From Pseudomonas fulva NBRC 16637 = DSM 17717 (GTDB lineage Bacteria > Pseudomonadota > Gammaproteobacteria > Pseudomonadales > Pseudomonadaceae): DNA of 64,000 bases. The stretch lies in contig NZ_BBIQ01000003.1 of assembly GCF_000730565.1 (NCBI RefSeq), forward strand, positions 1-64,000, read 5' to 3'. The notes below the pieces were generated by a model. That model saw nothing but the letters and a program-made list of their open reading frames with translations. It had not been told where the DNA came from and did not search any database. The number at the start of each line of letters is the position of its first letter. The stretch's first letter is position 1. Positions 1 through 9,241 of this stretch are shown here, one piece after another. A program made the position numbers and the translations under genes.

Positions 1-82
<82 letters not shown>

Positions 83-97
83 AGTAGGGCGGAGTGA

Positions 98-507
98 GTG
101 GCTTGGCAAGATCTTTGGAAGTTACCAAGGTTGCCAGGTTGCACTCATTAAATATTGAAAATGATTGATTGAAACATTGGGCGCAGTATTAAACCCTGTA
201 GCAGATTACTGGAAATCCACCGATGCCCACACCCGTCGCACGCGTACAACCCCCGGGTATATGTAGTCTGAAGTCCGATTCACCGATTGCTCGGTACGCG
301 ATGTGCTGAGCTCTGAGGGAGGGCCATCTCTGTCTGCGCACGATCAGGCAGAAACTCCCCTCGAACCCCACCTCCGTCACCCACTTTGTTGCGCAATCGG
401 TAAAACACCGTTGCATCTAAGACTAAGGTCGTCTGGTTGCCGTCCAACAGCCGCATAAAGTAAGGACGTGGGTTACATTCCCTCTCTGTGCTGCTAGGAC
501 AAAAACA
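98..507. other. Intergenic region upstream of the acetate uptake genes
   Basis: About 410 bases hold no convincing gene. The part at 145-200 is noticeably AT-rich, and a weak ribosome-binding site (AGGA, near 496) precedes the first gene at 508. Open frames on the minus strand here have no recognisable protein character. The promoter of the DUF485/actP pair should lie here, but I could not pick a sigma70 or sigma54 site with confidence. Confidence 0.5.
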
Positions 508-819
508 ATGAACGACAGCATTTACCTCTCGATACAAAACAGCCCCCGTTTCAAGGAGCTGGTCAGCAAGCGCGAACGGTTCGCCTGGATACTCTCGGCG
601 ATCATGCTCGGCCTGTACTGCGCTTTCATCCTTCTGATCGCCTACGGTCCCCAGATACTGGGCGCCAAGATCAGCCCTGAGTCATCGATCACCTGGGGCA
701 TTCCCCTGGGCGTCGGGCTGATCATCTCGGCATTTGTCCTGACCGCCATCTACGTGCGCCGAGCCAACGGCGAATTCGATGAGCTGAACAAGGCCATCCT
801 GAAGGAGGCGCAACAATGA
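508..819 (+). CDS. yjcH: DUF485 inner-membrane protein, YjcH type
   Basis: The 103-residue protein belongs to the DUF485 family, small membrane proteins almost always encoded just before the acetate permease ActP. Two hydrophobic segments (roughly residues 25-48 and 60-83) are separated by a short polar loop, and both ends are charged. Its stop overlaps the start of actP by four bases (ATGA), so the two genes are almost certainly co-transcribed and translationally coupled. The molecular role of the family is unknown; an accessory role for ActP is inferred from the fixed gene order. Start chosen at ATG 508 with AGGA about ten bases upstream. Confidence 0.9.
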   Translation: MNDSIYLSIQNSPRFKELVSKRERFAWILSAIMLGLYCAFILLIAYGPQILGAKISPESSITWGIPLGVGLIISAFVLTAIYVRRANGEFDELNKAILKEAQQ

Positions 820-2480
820 TTCGTCATGCCAAGACACTGGCCGTTCTGGCCTGCGGCGTCTTCGCACCCGCCGTGTGGGCCGCCGATGCCCTGACCGGCG
901 AGGTGCAGAAACAACCGCTGAACGTTTCTGCCATCGCCATGTTCGTGGCGTTCGTGGCTTTCACCCTGGGCATCACCTACTGGGCCTCCAAGCGCAACAA
1001 ATCCGCCTCGGACTACTACGCTGCCGGTGGTCGCATCACCGGGTTCCAGAACGGCTTGGCCATCGCCGGGGACTACATGTCGGCAGCCTCGTTCCTGGGT
1101 ATTTCCGCACTGGTGTTCACCTCCGGCTACGATGGCCTGATCTACTCCATCGGTTTCCTGGTAGGCTGGCCGATCATCCTCTTCCTGATCGCCGAGCGCC
1201 TGCGCAACCTGGGCAAGTACACCTTCGCCGATGTGGCCTCCTATCGCCTGGGGCAAAAGCAGATCCGCACCCTGTCGGCCTCAGGCTCGCTGGTGGTGGT
1301 GGCCTTCTACCTGATTGCGCAGATGGTCGGTGCAGGCAAGTTGATCGAACTGCTGTTCGGCCTGGACTACCACGTGGCCGTGATCCTGGTCGGTATCCTG
1401 ATGTGCCTGTACGTGCTGTTCGGCGGTATGCTGGCCACCACCTGGGTACAGATCATCAAGGCGGTGCTGTTGCTGTCGGGTGCAAGTTTCATGGCGCTGA
1501 TGGTGATGAAGCACGTGGGCTTTGACTTCAACACCCTGTTCTCCGAAGCCATCAAGGTGCATGCCAAGGGCGAGGCCATCATGAGCCCCGGCGGTCTGGT
1601 CAAAGACCCCATCTCGGCCTTCTCGCTGGGCCTGGCCTTGATGTTCGGTACGGCTGGCCTGCCACACATCCTGATGCGCTTCTTCACCGTCAGCGATGCC
1701 AAGGAAGCCCGCAAGAGCGTGCTCTATGCCACAGGTTTCATCGGTTACTTCTACATCCTGACCTTCATCATCGGCTTCGGCGCCATCCTGTTGGTCAGCA
1801 CCAACCCGGACTTCAAGGACGCCGCCGGCGCCTTGCTGGGCGGTAACAACATGGCCGCCGTGCACCTGGCCAATGCCGTAGGCGGAAGTGTGTTCCTGGG
1901 CTTCATCTCGGCCGTGGCCTTCGCCACCATCCTGGCGGTTGTGGCAGGCTTGACCCTGGCGGGTGCCTCGGCGGTGTCCCATGACCTGTACGCCAGCGTG
2001 TGGCGCAAGGGCAAGGCCAATGACAAGGACGAAATCCGCGTCTCGAAGATCACCACCGTAGCACTGGGCGTCCTGGCCATTGGCCTGGGCATCCTGTTCG
2101 AGAAACAGAACATCGCCTTCATGGTGGGCCTGGCCTTCTCCATTGCGGCCAGCTGCAACTTCCCCGTACTGCTGCTCTCGATGTACTGGAAGAAGTTGAC
2201 CACCCGTGGCGCCATGATTGGCGGCTGGCTTGGCCTGATCAGCGCGGTGACGCTGATGGTGCTCGGCCCGACCATCTGGGTGCAGATCCTTGGTCACGAG
2301 AAAGCGATCTACCCTTACGAGTACCCGGCCTTGTTCTCGATGCTGATTGCCTTCGTGGGTATCTGGTTCTTCTCGATCACCGACAAGTCCACGGCTGCCG
2401 AAAACGAGCGGGCGCTGTTCTTCCCGCAGTTCGTACGCTCGCAGACTGGCCTGGGCGCTTCAGGGGCGGTATCGCACTGA
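816..2480 (+). CDS. actP: Cation/acetate symporter ActP
   Basis: The 554-residue inner-membrane protein is of the sodium:solute symporter family (SSS). It imports acetate and other short monocarboxylates with a cation. The N-terminus looks like a cleavable signal peptide (to about residue 22, ending in AVWAADA), as in E. coli ActP, and is followed by about 13 hydrophobic segments. The SSS core shows in the segments around [20 protein letters not shown] and in the glycine-rich helices near residues 100-130. Length is typical for ActP. It overlaps the DUF485 gene upstream and is followed directly by a strong terminator, so the two-gene unit ends here. No acs gene is nearby in the window. Confidence 0.95.
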   Translation: MIRHAKTLAVLACGVFAPAVWAADALTGEVQKQPLNVSAIAMFVAFVAFTLGITYWASKRNKSASDYYAAGGRITGFQNGLAIAGDYMSAASFLGISALVFTSGYDGLIYSIGFLVGWPIILFLIAERLRNLGKYTFADVASYRLGQKQIRTLSASGSLVVVAFYLIAQMVGAGKLIELLFGLDYHVAVILVGILMCLYVLFGGMLATTWVQIIKAVLLLSGASFMALMVMKHVGFDFNTLFSEAIKVHAKGEAIMSPGGLVKDPISAFSLGLALMFGTAGLPHILMRFFTVSDAKEARKSVLYATGFIGYFYILTFIIGFGAILLVSTNPDFKDAAGALLGGNNMAAVHLANAVGGSVFLGFISAVAFATILAVVAGLTLAGASAVSHDLYASVWRKGKANDKDEIRVSKITTVALGVLAIGLGILFEKQNIAFMVGLAFSIAASCNFPVLLLSMYWKKLTTRGAMIGGWLGLISAVTLMVLGPTIWVQILGHEKAIYPYEYPALFSMLIAFVGIWFFSITDKSTAAENERALFFPQFVRSQTGLGASGAVSH

Positions 2481-2492
2481 TTCGCAGGAATG

Positions 2493-2522
2493 AAAAAACC
2501 GCGCCTCGGCGCGGTTTTTTTT
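2493..2522 (+). terminator. Rho-independent terminator after actP
   Basis: A GC-rich stem (CCGCGCC / GGCGCGG) with a short loop is followed by a run of eight T residues and preceded by an A-run, so it could act in both directions. It lies 12 bases after the actP stop and just beyond the stop of the leftward DUF3309 gene. Confidence 0.9.
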
Positions 2523-2528
2523 GCTGCA

Positions 2529-2681
2529 CTAAATCATGCCGAGTAACAGCAAAACCAACAAGATCACCAGCACCACACCGACGATGCCGGACGGGCCATA
2601 ACCCCAGCTGCGCGAGTGCGGGAACACTGGCAAGCCGCCAATCAACAGGAGGATCAGGATGATGATGAGAATCGTGGTCAT
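2529..2681 (-). CDS. DUF3309 small membrane protein
   Basis: I translated a 50-residue protein by hand. It starts at the ATG complementary to 2679-2681 and ends at TAG 2529-2531. The layout is a hydrophobic helix rich in I and L (residues 3-15), a short loop with GGLPVFPHSRSWGYGPSG, and a second helix of V and L. This is the signature of the DUF3309 family of tiny inner-membrane proteins common in Pseudomonas. A purine-rich site (AAGGA) lies eight bases before the start. It is convergent with actP and shares the hairpin at 2493-2522. Function is unknown. Confidence 0.85.
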   Translation of the reverse strand: MTTILIIILILLLIGGLPVFPHSRSWGYGPSGIVGVVLVILLVLLLLGMI

Positions 2682-2904
2682 GGAGGAGTCCTTGCGTGGT
2701 TGAGGGTCAAGGGCCCAGGTTGCCGGCCTCTTGTAACTAATGACCGGCGCCGCTTGTGAAAGATTCCATCGGCGTGTTGGTCATCGCCCCGTCTTTGTGC
2801 GCAGCGGGCGGTTCATGGCCGCTCATTCACTTGCCTGATAAGCACCCGCTCTGGGCATAGGCTTGATTAGACTGGGGCCACAACCTCTGAAAAAGGCAGT
2901 CGCC

Positions 2905-3714
2905 ATGCACAAGCGCATCATGATCACGGGCGCAGGCTCCGGGCTGGGCCGCGAAATTGCCCTGCGTTGGGCGCGCGAAGGCTGGCGCCTGGCGTTGGCC
3001 GACATCAGTGAGGCTGGGCTGCGTCAGACGCTGGAAATGGTGCGTGCCGCAGGCAGCGACGGGTTCGTACAACGGTGCGATGTACGTGACTACAGCCAGC
3101 TCACCGCGCTGGCCCAGGCCTGCGAGGAGCACTTCGGCGGCATCGATCTCATCGTCAATAACGCCGGCGTGGCATCAGGCGGGTTCTTCGCCGAGTTGTC
3201 GCTCGAAGACTGGGACTGGCAGATTTCGGTAAACCTCATGGGCGTGGTCAAAGGCTGCAAGGCTTTTCTGCCGCTGCTTGAGCGTAGCAAAGGGCGCATC
3301 GTCAACATCGCCTCCATGGCAGCGCTCATGCAGGGCCCCGGCATGAGCAACTACAACGTCGCCAAGGCGGGGGTGCTGGCGCTCTCGGAAAGCCTGCTGG
3401 TGGAGCTGCGCCAACTGGGGGTGGGTGTGCACGTGGTCTGCCCGTCATTTTTCCAGACCAATCTGCTGGACTCCTTCCGTGGGCCGGACCCGGCCATGAA
3501 AGCGCAGGTCGGCAAGCTGCTGGAAGGCTCGCCCATCAGTGCCAGCGATATCGCCGACTGCATCTACCGCCAGGTGGCTGACGGGCAGTTCCTGATCCTG
3601 CCCCACGAAGCGGGCCGTCAGGCCTGGGCGTTGAAATGCCAGGCACCTGAGCGGCTGTACGATGAAATGGCCGACATGGCAGTGAAGATGCGTGCGAAGG
3701 CCCGAGCCCGTTAA
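2905..3714 (+). CDS. SDR-family oxidoreductase
   Basis: This is a classical short-chain dehydrogenase/reductase of 269 residues. The cofactor motif TGAGSGLG is at residues 8-15, the NNAG element follows near residue 90, and the catalytic YxxxK pair is Tyr150 and Lys154 in SNYNVAKAG. An upstream in-frame ATG exists at 2863, but the Rossmann strand follows the ATG at 2905 directly, as expected for the family, so I use 2905. An acidic residue after the second strand (ADIS) suggests NAD preference. It stands alone between the DUF3309 gene and rsmI. The substrate cannot be told from sequence. Confidence 0.85.
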   Translation: MHKRIMITGAGSGLGREIALRWAREGWRLALADISEAGLRQTLEMVRAAGSDGFVQRCDVRDYSQLTALAQACEEHFGGIDLIVNNAGVASGGFFAELSLEDWDWQISVNLMGVVKGCKAFLPLLERSKGRIVNIASMAALMQGPGMSNYNVAKAGVLALSESLLVELRQLGVGVHVVCPSFFQTNLLDSFRGPDPAMKAQVGKLLEGSPISASDIADCIYRQVADGQFLILPHEAGRQAWALKCQAPERLYDEMADMAVKMRAKARAR

Positions 3715-3786
3715 GGCGTAGGGTGGATCCGTAAGAAAGGTTACCTAGGCGCGTCGGGTCTTTCTGAATGAGGGTGGAAGTATTGA

Positions 3787-3843
3787 GTAGCCAAATGGCT
3801 ACACTGCACGCTCCGGTTTTCCCTTTCGCTGGAGGACCGGAAC
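3787..3843 (+). promoter_or_regulatory. rsmI leader: hairpin and GGA motifs over the ribosome-binding site
   Basis: A perfect 6-bp stem with an AAAT loop (GTAGCC / GGCTAC) spans 3787-3802. Two GGA motifs of the kind bound by CsrA/Rsm proteins (within GGAGGACCGGA, 3831-3841) overlap the ribosome-binding site immediately before the ATG. Rsm proteins are known to bind such sites, so auto- or cross-regulation of rsmI translation is plausible but inferred. Confidence 0.5.
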
Positions 3844-4044
3844 ATGTTGGTAATAGGACGCGAAGTGGGCGAGGTCATCGTGATCGGCGATGACATCCGA
3901 ATCATGGTGGTAGAGACCCGGGACGGGGTGGTGCGCTTCGGTGTCGATGCACCCAGGGAAGTGCCGGTGCACCGCGCCGAGGTCTACAGGCGCATCAAGG
4001 AAACGCAATGTGCCAGGGCGCGCAGGGCGAACAAGGCTTCATGA
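3844..4044 (+). CDS. rsmI: CsrA/RsmA-family RNA-binding regulator, RsmI type
   Basis: The 66-residue protein is a CsrA-family post-transcriptional regulator that binds GGA motifs in mRNA leaders. The fold is clear: MLVIGREVGE at the start, IGDDI near residue 14, and APREVPVHRAEVYRRI, with the RNA-contacting Arg44 kept. It differs from RsmA/RsmE at the first strand, where the usual L-T-R is I-G-R, and it has a basic C-terminal tail. P. putida has three paralogs (RsmA, RsmE, RsmI); this divergent start and the chromosomal neighbourhood match RsmI as I recall it. A strong GGAGG precedes the ATG. It is convergent with the YheU-like gene downstream. Confidence 0.85.
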   Translation: MLVIGREVGEVIVIGDDIRIMVVETRDGVVRFGVDAPREVPVHRAEVYRRIKETQCARARRANKAS

Positions 4045-4072
4045 GGCCGACTGGCGTCGACGCGCACGGGCA

Positions 4073-4300
4073 TCATTCCAGCAGTTCGCGGGGCACGTCG
4101 TGCTTGGCCAGCAGCTGGCACTGCTGGCTTTCCGGATCGAACAGGATGAACGCCTGCCCCTTGGATAGCGCTTGGCGAACCCTCAGCACACGGGTTTCCA
4201 ACGGTGTGTCATCGCCATTGTCGGTGCCGTCGCGGGTGACGAAGTCCTCGATCAGGCGGGTGAGGGTGTCGGCTTGCAGGTGTTCGTAGGGTATCAGCAT
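4073..4300 (-). CDS. YheU-family (UPF0270) small protein
   Basis: The 75-residue protein begins MLIPYEHLQADTL, the hallmark start of the UPF0270/YheU family, and continues with the family's FVTRDGTDNG element. A longer open frame extends upstream, but the family always starts at this methionine (ATG complementary to 4298-4300). Function of the family is not established. It lies 29 bases from the end of the convergent rsmI and about 85 bases after the NAGGN operon peptidase on the same strand. Confidence 0.9.
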   Translation of the reverse strand: MLIPYEHLQADTLTRLIEDFVTRDGTDNGDDTPLETRVLRVRQALSKGQAFILFDPESQQCQLLAKHDVPRELLE

Positions 4301-4385
4301 GGGTAACGTGTCTGAATGAGTTGTAGGCATCCTACGCGTTTTCGATGGCGCAGGGACCGCCCGCCAGGCGGTCCCGCGCATTCCG

Positions 4386-5570
4386 TCAGGTCTTCTGACC
4401 GACCAGGCTGTCCACCGCCGGCACGCGAGTGTCGCTCTCCATCTGCGCATCGTGCTCGAGCTGGTGACTGAAGCGCTCCAGGGACGCATTGGCCGGCTGC
4501 GAGTCGCTGGCGAACACGGGCGGGCTCAACAGGTAAGCCGACAACAGCTGGCTCAACGCGGCCAGGCTGTCGATGTGCGTGCGCTCATAGCCATGGGTGG
4601 CATCGCAGCCGAAGGCGACCAGCGCCGTGCGGATGTCGTGGCCTGCGGTCACCGCAGAGTGGGCATCGCTGAAGTAGTAGCGGAACAGGTCGCGGCGTAC
4701 CGGCAATTCCTGTTCGCCTGCAAGTTTGAGCAAGTGCCGGGACAAGTGGTAGTCGTACGGCCCGGACGAATCCTGCATGGCCACGCTGACGGCGTGCTCA
4801 CTGGAGGCTTGGCCGGGGGCGACCGGGGCGATATCGATCCCGACGAACTCGCTGACATCCCAGGGCAGGGCGCCGGCGGCACCCGAGCCGGTTTCTTCGG
4901 TGATGGTGAACAGCGGGTGGCAATCGATCAGCGGCTGACGGCCGCTTTCCACCACGGCTTTCAAGGCCGCCAGCAAGGCGGCGACCCCGGCCTTGTCATC
5001 CAGATGACGGGCGCTGATGTGACCGCTGTCGGTGAACTCGGGCAGCGGATCGAAGGCCACGAAGTCGCCAATCCCCACGCCCAACGCCTCGCAATCGGCA
5101 CGGGTGGCGCAGTAAGCGTCCAGGCGCACTTCCACATGGTCCCAACTGATGGGCATCTGGTCGATGGCGGTATTGAAGGCATGCCCACTGGCCATCAGCG
5201 GCAGTACGCTGCCACGAAATACGCCCGTATCGGTGAACACGCTGACGCGGCTGCCTTCGGCGAAGCGGCTGGACCAGCAGCCCACCGGCGCCAGGGCCAG
5301 GCGACCGTTGTCCTGCACCTGGCGCACGCTGGCGCCAATGGTGTCCAAGTGCGCGGAGACGGCGCGGTCCGGGGAGCTTTGACGCCCTTTGAGGGTGGCG
5401 CGAATAGTGCCGCGTCGAGTCAGCTCGTAGGGAATGCCCAGCTCGTCCAGGCGCTCGGCCACGTAGCGCACGATGGTGTCGGTGAAGCCTGTAGGGCTGG
5501 GGATGGCGAGCATCTCCAGCAAGACACGCTTGAGGTACTCGAGATCGGGTTCGGGATGTCGTTCGGACAT
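4386..5570 (-). CDS. M42-family peptidase of the NAGGN osmolyte system
   Basis: The 394-residue protein resembles M42/M20-type metallo-aminopeptidases. Visible elements include SAHLDTIGA (first metal His and Asp), DDKAGVAALLAAL (second metal region), ITEETGSGAAG (catalytic Glu pair) and SDAHSAVTAGHD near the C-terminus. Family members of this subtype are encoded next to the genes for N-acetylglutaminylglutamine amide synthesis. It is the last gene of the leftward operon, 105 bases after ngg, with a hairpin between them. A role in osmolyte turnover is inferred from context only. Confidence 0.85.
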   Translation of the reverse strand: MSERHPEPDLEYLKRVLLEMLAIPSPTGFTDTIVRYVAERLDELGIPYELTRRGTIRATLKGRQSSPDRAVSAHLDTIGASVRQVQDNGRLALAPVGCWSSRFAEGSRVSVFTDTGVFRGSVLPLMASGHAFNTAIDQMPISWDHVEVRLDAYCATRADCEALGVGIGDFVAFDPLPEFTDSGHISARHLDDKAGVAALLAALKAVVESGRQPLIDCHPLFTITEETGSGAAGALPWDVSEFVGIDIAPVAPGQASSEHAVSVAMQDSSGPYDYHLSRHLLKLAGEQELPVRRDLFRYYFSDAHSAVTAGHDIRTALVAFGCDATHGYERTHIDSLAALSQLLSAYLLSPPVFASDSQPANASLERFSHQLEHDAQMESDTRVPAVDSLVGQKT

Positions 5571-5627
5571 GTCCAGGCCTCCGGTCGGTTGAAAAATCGT
5601 TGGATGATCCGGTCGTAACAGTCGAGC

Positions 5628-5653
5628 GGGAGCGGCGCTGGCGCCGGGCTCCC
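5628..5653. repeat. GC-rich hairpin between ngg and the peptidase gene
   Basis: An imperfect inverted repeat (GGGAGCGGCGC against GCGCCGGGCTCCC) sits in the 105-base gap inside the NAGGN operon. It resembles palindromic intergenic elements and lacks a T-run, so it could stabilise the upstream mRNA end or reduce expression of the peptidase gene rather than terminate fully. Confidence 0.6.
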
Positions 5654-5675
5654 GTCGAAGCGGAGCATGGGTGTA

Positions 5676-7421
5676 TCAGGCCAGCGGCCTGCTATGGGGG
5701 AACAACAAGTCGATGAAGCGCTCTGCCGTGGGTTGTGGCTCGTGATTGGCCAGGCCTGCGCGCTCGTTGGCTTCGATGATGACGTAGTCGGGTTCGCTGG
5801 CATCCTTGACCATGAAATCAAGGCCCACCACGGATATCTCCAGTGCCCGCGCTGCACGAATGGCCGCATCGGCAAGTGTAGGGTGAAGGCGTGCCGTGAC
5901 ATCCTCGAGCGTGCCGCCGGTGTGCAGGTTGGCGGTGCGCCGCACGGCCAGCTGGCGACCTGCGGGCAACACATCCTCGAACCCAAAGCCGGCCGCGGCC
6001 AGCGTGCGCTCGGTTTCATCGTCCACCGGGATCTTGCTTTCGCCCCCGGTGGCCGCTTGGCGGCGCCGGCTTTGTGCGTCGATCAGTTCGCGGATGCTGT
6101 GCGTACCATCGCCCATCACCTGCGCCGGGTGGCGAATCGCGGCCGCGACCACTTCATAGCCGATGACCACGATGCGCAAGTCATGCCCGGCATGGAAGCT
6201 TTCCAACAGCACGCGGCTGTCGAACTGACGGGCGTGTTCGACCGCACGCGTGACGTCTTCGAGGGTAGTGAGGTTGACCGCTACGCCCTGGCCCTGTTCG
6301 CCATCCACGGGTTTGACCACGACCGCGCCGTGGTCCTCGAGGAACGCCAGGTTGTCATCGGCGTTACCGGCCAATTGCTGCGCCGGCACAAGCAGACCTG
6401 CGGTGTGCAGGGCGTATTGGGTCAGGCGCTTGTCCTGGCACAAGGTCATGGTCACGGCGCTGGTCAGGTCGCTGAGCGACTCCCGGCAGCGTACACGGCG
6501 ACCGCCCAGGCTCAGGGTGAAGAGCCCGGCAGCCGCGTCGCACACCTGCACCTCGATACCCCGGCGCAGGGCCTCATCGACGATGATCCGCGCATAGGGG
6601 TTGAGGTCAGCCTGTGGCCCAGGGCCCAGGAACAGGCGTTCGTTGATGACGTTCTTGCGCTTGACGGCGAACGTGGGCAGGTTGCGAAAGCCCAGTTTTT
6701 CGTACAGGCGCTTGGCCTGGCGGTTGTCATGCAACACCGACAGGTCCAGATAGGCAAGGCCGCGGCTCATGAAGTGCTCGATCAGATGACGCACCAGTAC
6801 TTCACCCACCCCGGGGCGGGTGCAGTGCGGATCGACGGCCAGGCACCACAGGCTGCTACCGTGTTCCGGGTCGTCGAAGGCCTTGGCGTGGTTCAAGCCC
6901 ATGACACTGCCGATGATCGCGCCACTGTCTTCGTCCTCGGCCAGCCAGTACACCGGCCCACCCAGGTGGCGCGGGGTGAGCAGCTCCGGGTCGACGGGCA
7001 GCATGCCGCGTGCCTGGTAGAGCGTGTTGATGGCTTGCCAGTCACTGGGGTTTTGCGCACGGCGCACGCGAAACCCGCGAAATACCCGTTGCGCCGGGCG
7101 ATAGTCGGTGAACCACAGGCGCAGGGTGTCCGAGGGGTCCAGGAACAGTTGCTGCGGCGCGTGTGCCAGCACCTGCTGGGGCGCTGCCACGTACAGGGCG
7201 ATGTCGCGTTCGCCGCGGCATTCGCCCAACAGGTCTTCGGCTAGCTTGGCCGGGTCGGCATAGGTATGCCCGATCAGTAGTCGTCCCCAGCCACAGTGCA
7301 GGGCACGTGGCTGATCGTGAGGCTCGCTGCCATCGCCCGCAAGGCGTGCCTGCAGGCGCTCGTAAGAGGGCGCCTGGCCGCGCAGCAGGCGCTGGCCATA
7401 GGCCGTTTCGTGGGCTTTCAT
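5676..7421 (-). CDS. ngg: N-acetylglutaminylglutamine synthetase
   Basis: This 581-residue two-domain enzyme joins an N-terminal GNAT acetyltransferase fold (about residues 110-240, with the acetyl-CoA region near HCTRPGVGEVLVRHLIEH) to a C-terminal ATP-grasp ligase domain (about 290-575, with VVVKPVDGEQGQGV and VIIEANERAGL). In the NAGGN pathway it acetylates and joins two glutamines. It lies four bases downstream of asnO, so the two are co-transcribed. Start ATG 7421. The domain order and neighbours leave little doubt. Confidence 0.92.
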   Translation of the reverse strand: MKAHETAYGQRLLRGQAPSYERLQARLAGDGSEPHDQPRALHCGWGRLLIGHTYADPAKLAEDLLGECRGERDIALYVAAPQQVLAHAPQQLFLDPSDTLRLWFTDYRPAQRVFRGFRVRRAQNPSDWQAINTLYQARGMLPVDPELLTPRHLGGPVYWLAEDEDSGAIIGSVMGLNHAKAFDDPEHGSSLWCLAVDPHCTRPGVGEVLVRHLIEHFMSRGLAYLDLSVLHDNRQAKRLYEKLGFRNLPTFAVKRKNVINERLFLGPGPQADLNPYARIIVDEALRRGIEVQVCDAAAGLFTLSLGGRRVRCRESLSDLTSAVTMTLCQDKRLTQYALHTAGLLVPAQQLAGNADDNLAFLEDHGAVVVKPVDGEQGQGVAVNLTTLEDVTRAVEHARQFDSRVLLESFHAGHDLRIVVIGYEVVAAAIRHPAQVMGDGTHSIRELIDAQSRRRQAATGGESKIPVDDETERTLAAAGFGFEDVLPAGRQLAVRRTANLHTGGTLEDVTARLHPTLADAAIRAARALEISVVGLDFMVKDASEPDYVIIEANERAGLANHEPQPTAERFIDLLFPHSRPLA

Positions 7422-7425
7422 GGGT

Positions 7426-9213
7426 TCAGAGTCCTTGTTCGGTCAGCCACAGGTTCAGCGCCGCCAACTGCCACAGTTTGGAACCGCGCAGGGGGGTGAG
7501 CTGGCCGTGCGGGTTGCTTAGCAGACGGTCGATCATGGCCGGATTGAACAGGCCGCGGTCCTGGCTGGGGTCGGTCAGCAGGTCGCGGACCCAACCCAGG
7601 GTGGCGCCTTCGAGGTGCTTGAGGCCAGGCACCGGGAAGTAACCCTTCTTGCGGTCGATGACCTCGTGCGGAATCACTCGGCGCGCCGCCTCCTTGAGCA
7701 CCTGCTTGCCGCCGTCGGGCAGCTTGAAGCGTGCCGGAATGCGGGCCGACAGTTCTGCCAGGCGGTAGTCCAGGAACGGCGTACGGGCTTCCAGCCCCCA
7801 GGCCATGGTCATGTTGTCCACGCGCTTGACCGGGTCGTCCACCAGCATCACCGTGCTGTCCAGGCGCAGGGCCTTGTCCACGGCGGCGTCGGCGCCAGGG
7901 CGGGCGAAGTGTTCACGGACGAAGTCGCCGGCGGCATCGTTCTCCAGCTGCCAGGCCGGCTGCACGGTGTCACGGTATTCGGCATGGCTGCGGTCGAAGA
8001 ACGCTTCGCGGTACGCCGCGAATGCATCGTTGGCGCCATCGACCTGCGGGTACCAGTGGTAGCCGGCAAACAGCTCGTCGGCTCCCTGGCCGCTCTGCAC
8101 GCCCTTGCAGTGCTTGGCCACTTCCCGCGACAGCAGGTAGAAGGCGATGCAGTCGTGGCTGACCATCGGCTCGCTCATGGCGCGGAACGCCGCGGGCAGC
8201 TGGTCGATGATCTCGTGCTCGGCAATGCGCAGTTGGTGGTGGCGGGTACCGTAGTGCTTGGCGATCAGGTCCGAGTACTGGAATTCGTCTCCGCGCTCGC
8301 CGCCTGCATCCTCGAAACCGATGGAGAAGGTCGACAGGTCATCCACACCCACTTCGCGCAGCAGGCCGACCAGCAGGCTGGAATCGACACCGCCGGAGAG
8401 CAGCACGCCCACGTCGACGGCGGCGCGCTGGCGGATGGCAACCGCATCGCGGGTTGCGTCCAGTACGCGTGTGGTCCAATCCTCGAGGGTCAGGTCACGC
8501 TCATCCGGGTTGGGGCCGTACTGGAGTTGCCACCAGGTGCTGCGCTCGACTTCGCCGTGGCGGTCGATGCGCATCCAGGTCCCGGGTTCGAGCTTCTGCA
8601 CGTTGGCCAACAGCGTGCGCGGTGCCGGGACCACGGCATGGAAATTCAGGTAATGGTTCAGCGCCACCGGGTCGAGCATCGGGTCGATGTCGCCCCCTTT
8701 GAGCAGCGCCGGCAAGGTGGAGGCAAAGCGCAGGCGCTCGCCGTTGCGCGAGAGGTACAGGGGCTTTACGCCCAGGCGGTCGCGGGCCAGGAACAGGCGC
8801 TGACTGTCGCGCTCCCAGATAGCCAGGGCGAACATGCCGTTGAGCTTGGGCAGCAACGCCTCGCCCCAGGCGTGGTACCCCTTGAGCAGCACTTCCGTGT
8901 CACCGTCGGACCAGAAGGTATAGCCCAGGTCCAGCAGTTCCTGGCGCAGTTCAGGGAAGTTGTAGATGGCGCCGTTGAAGGCCAGTGACAGGCCTAACGT
9001 GCTGTCCTGCATGGGCTGGGCGGAGCCGTCGGACAGGTCCATGATTTTCAGGCGACGGTGGCCGAGGGCGATCGGCCCCTGGCTGTGAAAGCCCCACGCA
9101 TCCGGGCCACGTGGCGCCAGGTGATGAGTGATTCGCTCAACGGCAGCCAGGTCGGCTGGGCGAGGGGCTTGACCGAGGGGGGTGAAACGCAATTCTCCAG
9201 CTAGTCCGCACAT
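7426..9213 (-). CDS. asnO: N-acetylglutaminylglutamine amidotransferase (AsnB-like)
   Basis: The 595-residue protein has the class II glutamine amidotransferase domain with the N-terminal catalytic cysteine (MCGLAGELRF; Cys2 after methionine removal is residue 1) and a C-terminal asparagine-synthetase domain with the PP-loop SGGVDSS near residue 281. With ngg directly downstream it is the enzyme that amidates N-acetylglutaminylglutamine to the osmoprotectant NAGGN. AAAGGG lies about nine bases before the ATG. Only 28 bases separate its start from the integrase remnant upstream, so its promoter must overlap that remnant. Confidence 0.92.
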   Translation of the reverse strand: MCGLAGELRFTPLGQAPRPADLAAVERITHHLAPRGPDAWGFHSQGPIALGHRRLKIMDLSDGSAQPMQDSTLGLSLAFNGAIYNFPELRQELLDLGYTFWSDGDTEVLLKGYHAWGEALLPKLNGMFALAIWERDSQRLFLARDRLGVKPLYLSRNGERLRFASTLPALLKGGDIDPMLDPVALNHYLNFHAVVPAPRTLLANVQKLEPGTWMRIDRHGEVERSTWWQLQYGPNPDERDLTLEDWTTRVLDATRDAVAIRQRAAVDVGVLLSGGVDSSLLVGLLREVGVDDLSTFSIGFEDAGGERGDEFQYSDLIAKHYGTRHHQLRIAEHEIIDQLPAAFRAMSEPMVSHDCIAFYLLSREVAKHCKGVQSGQGADELFAGYHWYPQVDGANDAFAAYREAFFDRSHAEYRDTVQPAWQLENDAAGDFVREHFARPGADAAVDKALRLDSTVMLVDDPVKRVDNMTMAWGLEARTPFLDYRLAELSARIPARFKLPDGGKQVLKEAARRVIPHEVIDRKKGYFPVPGLKHLEGATLGWVRDLLTDPSQDRGLFNPAMIDRLLSNPHGQLTPLRGSKLWQLAALNLWLTEQGL

Positions 9214-9241
9214 GTAACGTAAACCCTTTGAGTTTCGGCAC

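Noticed and set aside
4452..5618. Long plus-strand open frame of 388 codons
   Set aside because: It is the antisense shadow of the M42-type peptidase and has no recognisable motifs; GC-rich codon bias leaves the opposite strand open.
5667..7244. Plus-strand open frame of 525 codons
   Set aside because: Antisense shadow of ngg, which has clear GNAT and ATP-grasp domains.
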